Shown in pieces: positions 50,391-62,756 of a stretch of 64,000 bases of DNA. Origin of the DNA: Diphasiastrum complanatum (taxonomy: Eukaryota > Streptophyta > Lycopodiopsida > Lycopodiales > Lycopodiaceae); contig CM055101.1 of the NCBI GenBank assembly GCA_029204225.1, forward strand, positions 33,857,683 through 33,921,682, written 5' to 3'. The translations under genes were made by a program, and so were the position numbers. Below the pieces are notes generated by a model that saw nothing but the letters and a program-made list of their open reading frames with translations, had not been told where the DNA came from and did no database searches. The first letter of the stretch is position 1. The number at the start of each line of letters is the position of its first letter.

Positions 50391-52790
50391 CTAGGTCGAA
50401 GTGGATGAAGGTGCATTCATTGTCAAAGATCAGGGTGCATTTCTGGATGATTCATGGTTTTTGGATTCTGGAGCAACTCAACAATCAACGTGTGATCTTC
50501 AACTCCTACACTCCTTACAGCACGAAAAAATTTGTTCATCTTGGTGACAATAGTACTCACACTATTGAAGGTGAAAATACTATAAGATTGTGATTCCAAC
50601 ATGATCAATTTAATTTATTATCAAAGGTTTTATATGTTTTTAAACTCTCTACAAATATGTTATCAGTGAGTAGAATTACAGATTTAGGTCATAAGGTAGA
50701 ATTTGAATCTCAATGTAGAGTTATTGATAGGAGTAATAAGATCCTTGTACTCGGCAAGAGGCAGAGTTACTTATATAGATTGGCACACTGTTATTCTGAG
50801 TCTAGTCAAATCTTGAAAACCTCTGTTCTAGTCAATAAAGCATTACTATGACATCATCACTTAGGACACGTGAACTATGCATCTACTTTGAACATGACCA
50901 AACAATCCATGGTTCTTGATCTCGACTATCCTTCTGGTAAGGTCGATCTCCCTGTCTATCATAGCTGCATCTTTGGAAAGCAGACTGAGATTCCTTTTAG
51001 ATAAACCATATGCATGCAGCATAAGATCTGTTAGATGTTGTTCATACAGATATATGTGGACCTATGCAAACTCCTTCATTGCTAAATACAAAGTACTTCA
51101 TTACCTTTATTGACGAATTCTCCAGAAGAACAGTTGTTTATTTCACTAAACAGAAATTAGAGGCTTTCATCAAATTCAGACAATTCAAAGAGCATGTTGA
51201 GAATCAAACTGGCAAATGAATCAAAGCACTGAGGTTAGATAACGGGGGAGAATACATCTCCAACGAATTCAAGAACTACTGCCTTAACAACGGCATTGAG
51301 CAACAATACATCACTTCCTATTCACCTTAGTCAAATGGTCTTGCTGAGAGAAAGAACAGAACCTTAGTTGAATCGGCAAAGTGCATGTTATGACACGCGA
51401 CACTTCCGAAATCCTTCTGGGCTGAAGCTGTTTCAACATCAACCTATATTCAAAACAGATGTCCTACTAAAGGCCTCTTAGACAAAACACCATTCGAAGT
51501 TTGGACAGGTACCAGACCTTCTTTATCAAACTTACGAGTTTTTGGATGTACTGCTTTTGCGTAGGTACCTCGTGATCTCAGGAAGAAGCTCAACTTCTAT
51601 AGTATCAAGTGTGTTTTCATCAGCTACACTACTTCAGATCAAGCCTACAAGTTGTTCGATCCCATCGAGTCGAAGATATTCACTAGCCGGGATTTTATCT
51701 TCATCGAAGAGGCAGGCGACTATTCCCATTGAAGGTCCAAGCTCTTCTACTTCCGACGAACAATGAATGAACGGTGGATCAGAAGATGATGATGTTGCAG
51801 TTCAGCAACTACAGTATGACAGAAACGATCAACTTCTTGAATTACCCAAAAGATCTTCAAGGACTAGCAGACCACCTAATCTGTATATTGATGAGTCTGC
51901 AGCATATCTAGTTTAGAAACCGACGTCTGTCCAAGAGGCACTCAGTCAGCCTGACTTAGATCTCTGGAAAGAAGCTATAGACAAAGAGTATTCATCTCTT
52001 ATCAAGAACCAGACGTGGACAATTGTCGAATTACTTGCTAGCAAAAACGTAGTTGATTGCAAAAATTTTCAACGTCAAGTACAACGTAGATGGAAGCCTC
52101 AACAGAAGAAAGACACGACTAGTAGCTAGAGGTTTTTCTCAGGTATACAACGTCGATTACACTGAGACCTTTAGTCCAGTAGTCAAGCATTCTTCTATTC
52201 GACATTTTGCTATCATTTGTCGCTGCAGCAGATTTGGAAATACATCAAATGGATGTACAGATAGCAAATCTCAATGGAGTTATCGAAGAAGACATTTACA
52301 TGCTGCAACCCAAAGGTTATATTATCGAGGGTAAGCACAATCATGTTTGTAAACTCCATAAGGCACTTTATGGCTTGAAGCAATCTGCTCGAGCTTGGTT
52401 TCAAGGGATCAATACTTTCCTCATTGAACATGGCTTTACACCTAGATCTTCAGATTCAAACATTTACTTCAAAGCAGTGCAATAGTCTTTTATCATTATC
52501 ACATTATACGTGGATGATACATTGCTTTTCAGCAACAGTATTGATCTGATAAAAGAGGAGAAGACAATGCTATCTTCTGAATTCGACATGACCGATCTAG
52601 ACGAAGCTCATTTCTACCTTGGTATACAAATCCACAGAGACAAAAAACAAAAGTTGATCTACATTACACAACAGAGGTACATCTACAACATTTCAGTCAT
52701 ATATAATCTGATCAATTGCAAGATAGCTCCCTCACCAATGGAACCAGGACTCAAATGTCAAAGGACCAGTGTCTCCAAACAATTCATGAG

Positions 52791-53163
52791 AAGCAACACA
52801 TTAGAGGAGTTCTAAATCCAAAAAAGACCCTTTGTAAAGATTCTTTTTATATTTTTCTTAAATTTTTCTTACACATGGACCAATCAAAACACTCAAATTT
52901 GAAATCTACGTAACGTAACTTTTTGAGTCCACACTAAAAATGGCATAACTTTTTAGTGGTAAGTCCAAATTTAGCAAAGTTTGGTGCATTGGAGAACGCT
53001 TAACAAGGGCTTTCCAATGATATGTTAGATGACATACTTCTAAGATATGATTTAAAAGTTATGGCAAGTCAAAAATATTAGTGTTATAATATTTTAATAA
53101 TATAAAAGACATCTTGATCGAATTTTTAAAGGGTCTTTTTGGAGCTCAAAACTCCCCTAATGG
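52791..53163. mobile_element. MITE, 373 bp, with 9-bp target duplication
   Basis: Terminal inverted repeats of about 35 bp: left CATTAGAGGAGTTCT...AAAAAAGACCCTTT, right (inverted) CATTAGGGGAGTTTT...AAAAAGACCCTTT. Flanks ATTCATGAG (52782-52790) and ATGCATGAG (53164-53172) agree in 8 of 9 bases. The copia RT frame continues from one flank to the other. No coding capacity. A 9-bp duplication suggests a Mutator-type family. Confidence 0.82.
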
Positions 53164-53313
53164 ATGCATGAGTATCCTTACCATTCTATTATAGGATCTC
53201 TTATGTACGCCATGATCTGTACTAGGCCAGACATAGCTTTTGCAGTCAGCTCTCTCAGTCAGTTTATGACTAATCCTGGTATAACACATTGAAAGGCTCT
53301 TATCAGAGTCATG

Positions 53314-53399
53314 CTTCTTGGTTTCCAAGGGGAGGCTCGAACCTGGGACCAAAGAAACTTTGGATGCCAAGCTAACCAGTTGAGCCAACCCCGTTGGGT
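53314..53399 (-). mobile_element. tRNA-derived SINE, 86 bp, with 16-bp target duplication
   Basis: Flanked by perfect 16-base copies of TCTTATCAGAGTCATG (53298-53313, 53400-53415). On the minus strand it has a pol III box A-like TGGCTCAACTGGTTAG and, about 45 bases later, a box B GGTTCGAGCC. It looks like a tRNA gene without a long tail. The RNase H frame (KALIRVMRYL) runs through when one flank is joined to the other. Unusually short for a SINE. Confidence 0.8.
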
Positions 53400-53960
53400 T
53401 CTTATCAGAGTCATGAGATATCTTCGCTACTATGGACTTTTGCATTTGTTATGGAGCAATTGGCAATGACAAACTCAATTTCCTTAGTGGTTACACAAAT
53501 GTGAGTTGGGCAGGAGATGTAGACACTCGTAAATCTACTTTCGGATTTACATTCTTCCTCAACAATGGTCCAATTTCCTAGAACAGTCGCAAGCAATCTT
53601 TGATAGCTCTATCTTCGACTGAATCAGAGTATATCGCAGTCTCTCAAGCTACAAAGGAAGCAATTTGGTTGAGGAACTTACTCTTAAGTATCGGTATGAA
53701 TCAATATGCTCCGACGACATTATTTTGTGATAATCAAAGTGCCATCGCTTTATCAGCCAACCCTAGATTTCATTCTAGGAGTAAGCACATTGAATTGAAG
53801 TATCATTTCGTCAATGAAGAGGTCAGATTGCAGTACTGTAGAATGCAAGATATGACAATAGATGTTTTTACTAAAGCATTAAGTTTGGAGTCACACAGAA
53901 GATTCTATGTAGAACTAAGTTTGAAGTTCAAGTCATTCAAGGATTCAGATTAAGGGAGAG

Positions 53961-54970
53961 TGTTGGATTATTCTCCTTCTCACCAATCGTCTGATCGGTT
54001 TTAATATTCATCCATTATTTATCCAATTCTGTGAATTTTCCCATGTGTTTACACAATCTACAAAATTACAAGTGTTTTTCACAGTCTGCAGAATTACACG
54101 AAGTTTAACGACAGTGTCGCATTTTTTGCCTGACAGAAATCTCGTGTAAAAATGCAATGTCGTCTTTTTGGCATTTTTCGCATGTTAGAAATCTTGTGTA
54201 AAAATGCAGTGTCGTCTTTTTTGCATTTTTTGCCTGTTAGGAATCTCGTGTAAAAATGCAGTGTCGCCTTTTTCGCATTTTTCAAAGGGCCTCAAATGTT
54301 AAGCAAATGACTCTGGCAAAGTGAGGGGCAATCTTAAATGAGATTTAAGAGCACCTTCTGGTTTTTCGCCATTTTGCGAAAGACCTGACAGTGTCGCCTA
54401 TGCCTATTTTAGTTCATTTCTGTAGAGCTACAGTTTTGGTTCATTTATGCAGACAGAACATTTACGACCAATTTCACCGCTTATCAGCAATCAATGATAA
54501 GGACCGGATGGATGTCAGCGGATCACCAGCCAACTGGCGATCACAATTGACGACCTAATTTCTTAGTATAAATAGTTGTTCATTTTCATATAGATTAATC
54601 AATTGAAAATCAGAATTATCAAAAGCGTTTGAATAGTTAGCTCTCTCTCTCAAGCCTGCAAGCTTGAACACTCCTGAGTATTCTAGCTCACTTCCTCGAG
54701 TTGTTTTAGAGATTGCTATTGCACTACTGCTCATCAACATTGTGCATTAATTTAGACTTTCATTTTAGCCGCTCAAAGATAGCATAGAGTACACGGTTTC
54801 AATCCGTATCCTATTGTACTCATTTACTTCTGTTTCGTTTTTGAATCAATACTATTCCTTATTGCGTTCAGTTTCGTCTCAGGCTATATGTGTTTCTGTA
54901 TTTCTTTGCGACTAATTATTTGTCTGATAATCTTCAATGCTTAATTGTTTGGCTACGCAATCACTGTAGT
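53961..54970 (+). repeat. Copia-G 3' LTR, truncated
   Basis: Starts TGTTGGATTATTCTCC after the purine tract AAGGGAGAG. It matches 48179 onward up to CAATCACTGTAGT and then ends at about 54970. The last 190 bases of the LTR are missing. Confidence 0.9.
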
Positions 54971-56100
<1,130 letters not shown>

Positions 56101-56117
56101 TATTGACGGAAATTTAC

Positions 56118-56210
56118 ACTATTGATGGAAATTTACACGATATAATGCTTCTCTATATGCATACACTATTGATGGAAATTTACATGCTATAATGCTTCTC
56201 TATATGCATA
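56118..56210 (+). repeat. Tandem duplication, 46-bp unit x2
   Basis: Two copies beginning CACTATTGATGGAAATTTAC. A partial third lies just before (TATTGACGGAAATTTA at 56101). Confidence 0.9.
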
Positions 56211-58371
56211 GTCCTAGAATCATTTGGAATTCTAAGATATACCCAATTATCAACACAAAAATTCATGGAAGATCTCTAGCATAGTGCTTAGCTCTATCAT
56301 GAGCACTATAGATACTATTATATGCCAATTGCAACATTTCTTGCATATTGTAAAGGAAAATATTGTATTTATTATTCTTATGAAATGTATATTTTAAAAT
56401 GTATGCGTACAATAAAATATGGCATGCTTCGAATACATGAACGGGCATATATGGGAGTACATTGGCAATGTTGACTCTTATATATCAAATCTTGAAGTGT
56501 TTGCACTTCTTGCTAATTTATGAGTATCTATGGATCTTAACTTGTCAAAGTTGTTTGGGGTTACATAACTTAGTTTGTCTATTGAGTAATAGTAGACACA
56601 TTTGATTTGTAGAAACATTCAATACCATGTTATGTTTTTACGAATGTAACATTTTTCTTCATATGGTACAACACAAGTTCATTAAGCTTTTGCTCTAAGA
56701 AAGACTTTTTAGATCTACAATTAAGATGGGCCTCAACTAGAGAAAAATCCCAATATGAGAAAGATCCCCAAGGTTAGGTAGTTTGAGCAAATACTTACAA
56801 TAACATGCAAACAATATTTACAATTTTGTCCTATATCCAGTTTTCAATTCTTTGCTCAGGCAGATAGCCATGTGGCATGCTCTGGAGTGTAGGATTACGT
56901 GATAATTGAAGGCTATGATTTCATAGCTTCTAATTCGTAAATAGCAACTTCTGCATGTGCAACAGAGGAAGAGCACACGAGCTTTTTGAAGTCTACATGC
57001 GAATTTTTGATCGTTGCTCTATTTTTTTCTTGCTTTTTCTTCCGTTGTTGCTATATAGCATATAAAGGCTTACAACAGGAGAGTATCAATCAGTTTTCAG
57101 AGTCAGATTTGTAGGCAAGCAACTAAGATTGAGCGATGTGACCTGTTCAAACACGTGCCTGAAGGTGTTTCTCATCATCTTTTCAATTGCATCTGGTCAG
57201 CGATCAACAACTTGCACATACGTTCTGTATTCCAATCAGTTTTTTGGTTGGAGCTGTTCAAGCACATGCCATCTAATTAGCGATCAACAACTCAATGATT
57301 AACAACCTGCACATACATTGTAGATTTCAACCACTTTACTGATCAGAGCTGTTCAAACACGCGCCATCTAGTTAGACAGGCTGTTAGAGAACGATTCAAT
57401 TTATTTTGCAGGCACGTTTTCTCTACTAACAGATTTGTTGGCATATCTTATGTCTTTGTGTGTTGTGAAAACGGAAATAGTATTTTCTGTTGTGTTTCTT
57501 GTTTTCTATTTCTTGTGAAAATTGCAATCTGTCAGAGGTTGCACGCGACTTTCTAAATCATAAATCTGAATTGAATGTTGTCTTTCTGTTTGTTTAGTAC
57601 CAATTGAAATCTGGCTTTCTGAAACGTGCATTGATTTGCATGCAATCTTAGTGTGGAAATTGAAAATCAGAGCTCTGAAATAGAGTCACTTTTTGCATGC
57701 ACTATCAATTTGCGGCATGAAAGTTGTTTCAAATTTCATGGTTTGCATACACTATCAGTTTGCATGCACTGTCAGAATTGAAATTTATTTGTTGAAAATC
57801 TTTTTGGTTTGTGATCAGTTTAGAGTTATGTTGTAATCAGACGAACAATTTCTTGTGAAACTATTATGCTAGTTTCTGAATTTCTAAAACGCATGTGTTT
57901 TTCTACTCAGACGTACAATTTCTTGCAAAACTCATCTTTATGTTATCAAGAATTAATTCCAAGCTCTGTTGTTTCGAAGTTTTCGTGCTACAATAGCGTT
58001 GCAACTCAAAAAGTCAAAACTTGTCAAATTCTTCAAGTATTTTCCAGTCATGTTTTTCAAAACAATACGAAATTACAATTGTTCTGAAGTTTTTATATGC
58101 ATGCGAGAGAGGAAAAATTATGATATTCGATGCAAAGATTAAGAGAGTATTTCAGTAGAATTTGTTTGAAGAGATTAATACATGTTTTCGAAATCGTTTC
58201 TTTTCCAGTATTACGATTCATTTCCAGAATAACAGATTTGAAGTCGTTCTATACATCATAACAATAATAATTTATATTTGAAATGATTTTCTATTAAATG
58301 TAAACACGATTTGTAGCTTCAATTAACAAAGATCAAGAATCAACGATTCGAACTAGGAACTAAATGATAAC
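56211..58371. other. No gene recognised; possible promoter and tandem repeats
   Basis: AT-rich. TATATAGCATATAAAGG near 57052 could be a TATA region for gene C. Three diverged units around GCTGTTCAARCACRYGCCATC lie at 57146, 57251 and 57349. No protein frame of note, no RNA gene. Confidence 0.5.
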
Positions 58372-60966
58372 TTGTATGGCTCCATGTGTCCCCTCCTTGA
58401 ATTCTTTGTAAGACTCTCAAATTGTGGATCTTTTATTAATAGAATCTACAACCATCTTCATCTACTCAATGATTGTTCATATAATAGACTACGATGTCCC
58501 TCTGCAAAAGGCTCATTCCAAAAAATAAAAAGATCGGATAACATATATAGAAGCTCTTGGAAAGGCAGGGTAATGGATTTTAAAGTATCACCTGCCAGTC
58601 AATCTATCAAGGAAGTTTTAGTTCAGCATGCTTATCTTCACAATGAGCTCAACATTCATGATCTGAATCCAAATGATAGAAGGAAATGCAATTGTAAGTT
58701 TTCAAATTTAATTTCTTTAGAGTTAAGCATTTTCTTTAACTTAAATTTTTCTTGTGATATTTTTGTTGGTTTTGCAGATTTGTATCCATCAAATTTTGTT
58801 GAATGGCAATCAATTCAATCGATTGCAGGAATAATCAATGTCATACATTCGGTGTAGCCCAGGCACCCCAAAGGGAGCCGGGAACCACGACTTAGCTTCC
58901 TAGCCTTCAACTCTTGCCATCCAAACCGACTTGACATACAAGTAGCCAACTCGCCAACAACGAGCAGACTTATTCAACTTGAAGTTTCGAAACCAACATT
59001 GAGGTCCAACCTGGCGCCATGCAAGATCGGGAGTCTCAATGTGGGTGACTTCCCTCCAAGCAAGTCATCCGACATACATCAAACTTAACTAACTCAAAGT
59101 TTCGTTACAAACGAGTAACATCCATTCCAAGCAAGTCGTCTGACTTACATCAAACTTAACCAACTGAAAGCTTCGTCACGAGCGCTGGGAGCCAACCTGG
59201 CGTCACGCCAGACTGGACAGCCATAAACAGGTAACTTCCACCCAAGCAAGCCATCCAACTCAAGCGACAAGTTAGAGCCTGTTCCCCAAGAGCTTAACCC
59301 ATTCACATTCATGCAAGAAACACTCAGAACCACAAGCCGTGACAGATATGGAAACAACCAGTTCTTGGACCAAATGGTCCCGACAGCATACCGTTGGTAC
59401 CACGGACCGAATGGTCCCGACAGCATACCGTCGGCGTCCCAGGAAACAACCCTCGGCTATGTGCCAGATTAAAAAGTTTGAAGCGGCCTTACAACTGGCG
59501 CTTTTACCGAACACTGAAACCCAAAAGGTAATCATAGTCAGTTTGATGAAAATCCCACTTTATTGATAAATCTGAGAAGGTTACATCTCAAGTGTGTGAC
59601 CGACCCTGGTCTCCGGGGCGCTGGCATGCCAAGGCAGGCGCCAGGACAACATTCCAACAAGGGAGGCTGAGACTTGGTTGGAGCTCGCCCTGAGTCGCAA
59701 CCCGCACTCCCCTATAGTATTGGTGGGATTCGCCACCTCCCCTCATACCAAGTGCTCTGCCCAGGCTGGTAAAGCACGTTTTCTCTCTCTAGGATTTCTC
59801 TCTCTAGAAAGTCATTTTCTCTCTCTAGAATTTACTGATTCCCAGGCTTCCTTTAATCATGCCTAAATAGTCTGAGGTGATTGCACATCAATTTGAGCTA
59901 TCTGGACTTTGCTAGAACCGATCAAAGATTTTCAGCCATAAGAACTTGGCGCCGGCTGGATTCTGGTCACAGTGGCACCGGGAGCGGCGCCGATGCCGGT
60001 GGCGTCGGGAGTAGCAGGGGGGCTGCTGGCGCCGGAGACAATATTGGCATCGGTGGCACCGGAAGTAAGGCTTGTAAAGGTAACTTTAAAACATTCGGAT
60101 ATCAGTATTTTATAATATAAAGGTCGTTCTCCAAAATCACTTTTAGAGTCGAGTTTTTTTTTATGATCACACCTATTTTTCTGATAAAAATGGTTTAGTT
60201 GGTAGATTAGAGCCATATCCTCTACCAGATTTTTTGAGTGAGGAATGGATTTCTCCTGTTGCGGCAATTTCAGAAAGTTTTCGATCTAGGCTATATATTG
60301 ATATTCAGAGTATATTAAAATGTAGCACTGGATCAAAGAATAATAGATTAAGTTGGTATCTACCTTTTACTATTTTTGTTGATTTTTTTTTCAAATGCAA
60401 TGTTCGGAGAACGAAAACAATATTTATTTGTAAGGACTTGAGTGCTGATATAATCGCCGAGTTGTTGGATGATGGTTGGGATACAAAATAAAATCAGCAA
60501 GTTGAGTGCAGAGTATGTTACTCATCCATGACATTTAGATATCACATCGAAAAACAAATGCTCACTTTGCTGCTGTATTATAGAAGATGGATTAAATGCA
60601 AAAATGTTTGGAAGCCACTTGATCAAGATTTTGGTATAAACCCTCAAGAGCAACTTCAGATAACAGTGAAAAGAAATAACAACATTCTTGCAATGGTTGA
60701 GGTCGAGGAAGATTGGTGTCTCAATCACATTCGATCAGAACTATACATGTTGCAATTCGATCTACCTCAATACTATCAATTTCGATTGAATGGTGTAAAG
60801 GTACATTATGCCGTATAAAAATATTTTTTTTTTTCTATTTCTAAGTGAATCAGTTTCATGAAATATATTAGCTAAAACAATTTCTCTTGTGCAGGTAAGA
60901 GTAAGGCAGGAAGAGCATATAAAATACAAACACATTGGAACATCCATCGAAATGAAAGATCCATAG
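58372..60966 (+). pseudogene. Gene C: unknown intron-containing gene, interrupted by a 1.24-kb insertion
   Basis: Exon 58372-58693 (KVSPASQSIKEVLVQHAYLH...DRRKCN), GT-AG intron 58694-58777, then LYPSNFVEWQSIQSIAGIIN. The frame reaches the insertion at 58853 and resumes after 60090. It is open (NGLVGRLEPYPLPDFLSEEW, KNNRLSWYLPFTIFVDFFFK) with one TAA at 60489-60491, and continues in the same frame (VECRVCYSSMTF, EDWCLNHIRSELYMLQFDLP). Intron 60801-60894 follows, then VRVRQEEHIKYKHIG and a TAG at 60964-60966. The end looks like a small folded domain but no family is recognised. It converges with the C48 gene. Confidence 0.55.
58853..60090. mobile_element. GC-rich insertion of 1.24 kb flanked by ACATTCGG
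   Basis: ACATTCGG occurs at 58845-58852 and again at 60091-60098. Between them lies sequence of clearly different composition (GC-rich, starting TGTAGCCCAGGCACC) with internal repeats: AAGCAAGTC..CATCAAACTTAA twice near 59060 and 59116, and ATGGTCCCGACAGCATACCG twice near 59378 and 59412. TTGGCGCCGGCTGGATT near 59947 resembles a gypsy leader. The start TG and that site suggest an LTR plus leader, but no second LTR or inverted end is seen, so the class is open. Confidence 0.6.
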
Positions 60967-61535
60967 ATTATGAACTATGAAATTTTGTATTATGTAATAC
61001 AATTTTTTGTATACATCATTTTTGAAAATATATGAACCACTTTTTCTATGAGGCTCTCTCATTTCTATGATCTCCATTTCCATGGTGCAAAACACAATGT
61101 AATTGCAACTGGATAATATGAGTTTTTGATAACAAGAGTACTTTTGGTCTTCATTGCCTTGGTCTATATCCTTGTCTTGGCATATTTGGATATGTTCAAA
61201 AAATGAACTAATGAAAGCTTTGCTGCAACAAATCTAAGTTTGTCGCATGTTTGGATTGGTTGTGGCAAAGGTTCCATCAGATCATCTTTCTGAACTTATC
61301 CAAAAAAAAAAATCATGGTAAAGGCAAGGCAGACTTAGGCTATGAAAAACAAAATTGTCAAAAAACTATAGAAATTGAGATGAATGAATCATAAGCTAAA
61401 TTAATAACAGGAAAAAAAACAAGTAAGAACAACCATAGAAAACTGTAAATATATTTCTATTAAAATTTTCTGTACATTTGTCTCATCCACATCAAGTGAG
61501 ACGAATATTTAATCAGTACCAACTATCTATGATCT

Positions 61536-62177
61536 CTAAATCCATTTCTCCAGTTGAAGTAGCTTGGGTGGAGAACACTCGGCCACTACAACTGGATATG
61601 AATTTTCAATCACAAGCTTTATGGTCTCCTGCCTGAAGTGCATTATCTTCATTGGGGAGACCTTCAGACATTTAAACTGAAAAAAAACATAAACACAGTT
61701 AAATGTAATTAATCAAAGATCGGATAATAGGAATTTTTATATGAAAAAAAAACACAATTAAAAGTAATTAATCGAAGATTACCTCTTCCAGAATTGGAAG
61801 TCCATCTTGTAATGCAAGCCAACTAAAAAAGTGTTTGGCATTGCATACGGTATACCAACCACAACTGACAGAATCAACCTGTTGGGAGGACTGCAGAATC
61901 CAAATTTTAACAATATGAGATATCGGATCAACGCGCAGGATGTTAGAATAAAATCTACAACAGAAACAAGCGCGCGTCGAATTGATATCAAAAAAATATT
62001 GATTGAATATTGGATCAGCGCACACGTTGTGAAAATAAACCAATCAATAACTGCAAGGGCGCGTCGAGCCGATATTGCAAAATTTATACCTCTGCATCAA
62101 CCATTTTCAGTTTTGAATATGCTTTTGCATTTGGTATTGGAAAGAATTTCAGTATTTTCTGGATATGGAACCTGGCA

Positions 62178-62222
<45 letters not shown>

Positions 62223-62303
62223 GAGTTCATCTTTAAACAAACTGGATTACACACACCCTCATCATTGATGTACAAGGACAATACATATAAGCTCCAATGA
62301 TCA
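61536..62303 (-). CDS. C48 (Ulp1/SENP-type) cysteine peptidase gene, at least four exons
   Basis: Proposed minus-strand exons: 62303-62240 with SDHWSLYVLSLYINDE (catalytic His in HW), 62171-62090 (FHIQKILKFFPIPNAKAYSK), 61890-61783 with QQVDSVSCGWYTVCNAKHF (oxyanion Gln and catalytic Cys) and 61676-61536 ending KLLQLEKWI and a stop. Splice sites fit GT-AG. C48 peptidases remove SUMO or ubiquitin-like proteins and are often carried by plant Mutator- and CACTA-type transposons. The Asp of the triad was not located with confidence. A (GT)n repeat lies in the first intron. It starts only about 40 bases after H3-like gene C on the same strand, so the two might even be one transcript. Confidence 0.65.
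61905..62080. repeat. Inverted GATATCGG..CGCGC motifs in the C48 intron
   Basis: GATATCGGATCAACGCGC near 61919, GCGCGTCGAATTGATATC near 61972, TTGGATCAGCGCAC near 62012 and GCGCGTCGAGCCGATATT near 62060. Two orientations alternate. The same motif family occurs near 62772, 63366, 63535 and 63580 and in the Copia-A leader (10968-11213). Confidence 0.75.
62182..62218 (+). repeat. (GT)n microsatellite
   Basis: GT repeat of 37 bases, likely within an intron of the C48 gene (HTHTHT in the minus frame). Confidence 0.97.
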
Positions 62304-62345
62304 CTGCAATCAGAAAACAATAAATTTATGAGAATCAATGTGAAA

Positions 62346-62756
62346 TCAAAATTCATATGAAAAATTCAATATAATAAAGTCTGCATATGTGTCCCAAAGC
62401 CTGAAAACAATGTAAAAATCCTTGGGCATGATGGTCACCCTCTTGGCATGGACAGCTACAACAACAGTATCTGAAAAAAATTTCATCTGGAAATCCTCAT
62501 ATGCTGTGTGTAGCGCCTCAATTGCCGTTACAGTCCATCTCACATCTGCAGATAGACTTCTTGTAACGTCTCTGCACTGTATGTGAGATTTCAAAATCAG
62601 AAGATTATTTGTCTTCTGAAGCTTCCGAATATCCTTGAGCCAGGGTGGGTCTCTTCTTCTGCCCCTTGGCCTAGGAGGTGGTGGTTGTGGATTTCCCTGA
62701 CCCGCACCTGAAATTGGTATTTCACCTTAATGACCTTGTGTTGTCTGCTGGTCCAT
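62346..62756 (-). pseudogene. Histone H3-like gene C (CENH3-like)
   Basis: From ATG 62756: MDQQTTQGH, a TAA (62727-62729), then the same frame continues with a P/R-rich tail (NPQPPPPRPRGRRRDPPW) and an intact histone fold: LKDIRKLQKTNNLLI (alpha-N), DVRWTVTAIEALHTAYEDF (alpha-2), FFSDTVVVAVHAKRVTIMP and KDFYIVFRLW (alpha-3). The end extends past H3 to a stop at 62346-62348. The RW in front of alpha-2, FSD instead of FED, and KDF instead of KDI are traits of plant centromeric H3 rather than canonical H3. The tail is shorter than in CENH3. The stop at codon 10 would silence it unless translation starts elsewhere or an upstream exon bypasses it. It is directly upstream of the C48 gene. Confidence 0.85.

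Larger units (their letters stand above)
50391..53953 (+). pseudogene. Copia-G pol, interrupted by MITE and SINE
   Basis: Protease SWFLDSGATQQST near 50453. Integrase DVVHTDICGPMQTP near 51033, [11 protein letters not shown] near 51230, and SPQSNGLAERKNRT, here with a TAG in place of one Gln codon. RT starts ARGFSQVYNVDYTETFSPVV, MDVQIANLNGVI, LYGLKQSARAWFQ, YVDDTLLFSNS at about 52507. After the MITE come YPYHSIIGSLMYAM and FAVSSLSQFM. After the SINE is the RNase H, ending ALSSTESEYIAVSQATKEAI and DVFTKALSLESHRRF. At least eight stops or shifts. Confidence 0.9.
48179..54970 (+). mobile_element. Copia-G: copia element with MITE and SINE insertions
   Basis: 5' LTR 48179-49358, primer site at 49359, gag from 49565, pol to the TAA at 53951-53953, 3' LTR from 53961 truncated at about 54970. 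Many scattered stops. A 373-bp MITE (52791-53163) and an 86-bp SINE (53314-53399) lie in the RT/RNase H region. Same LTR family as Copia-B. Confidence 0.92.

Noticed and set aside
59932-60267. Minus frame with GATDANIVSGASSPPATP
   Set aside because: Antisense of GGC/GCC-rich sequence in the insertion and of gene C. No homology seen.
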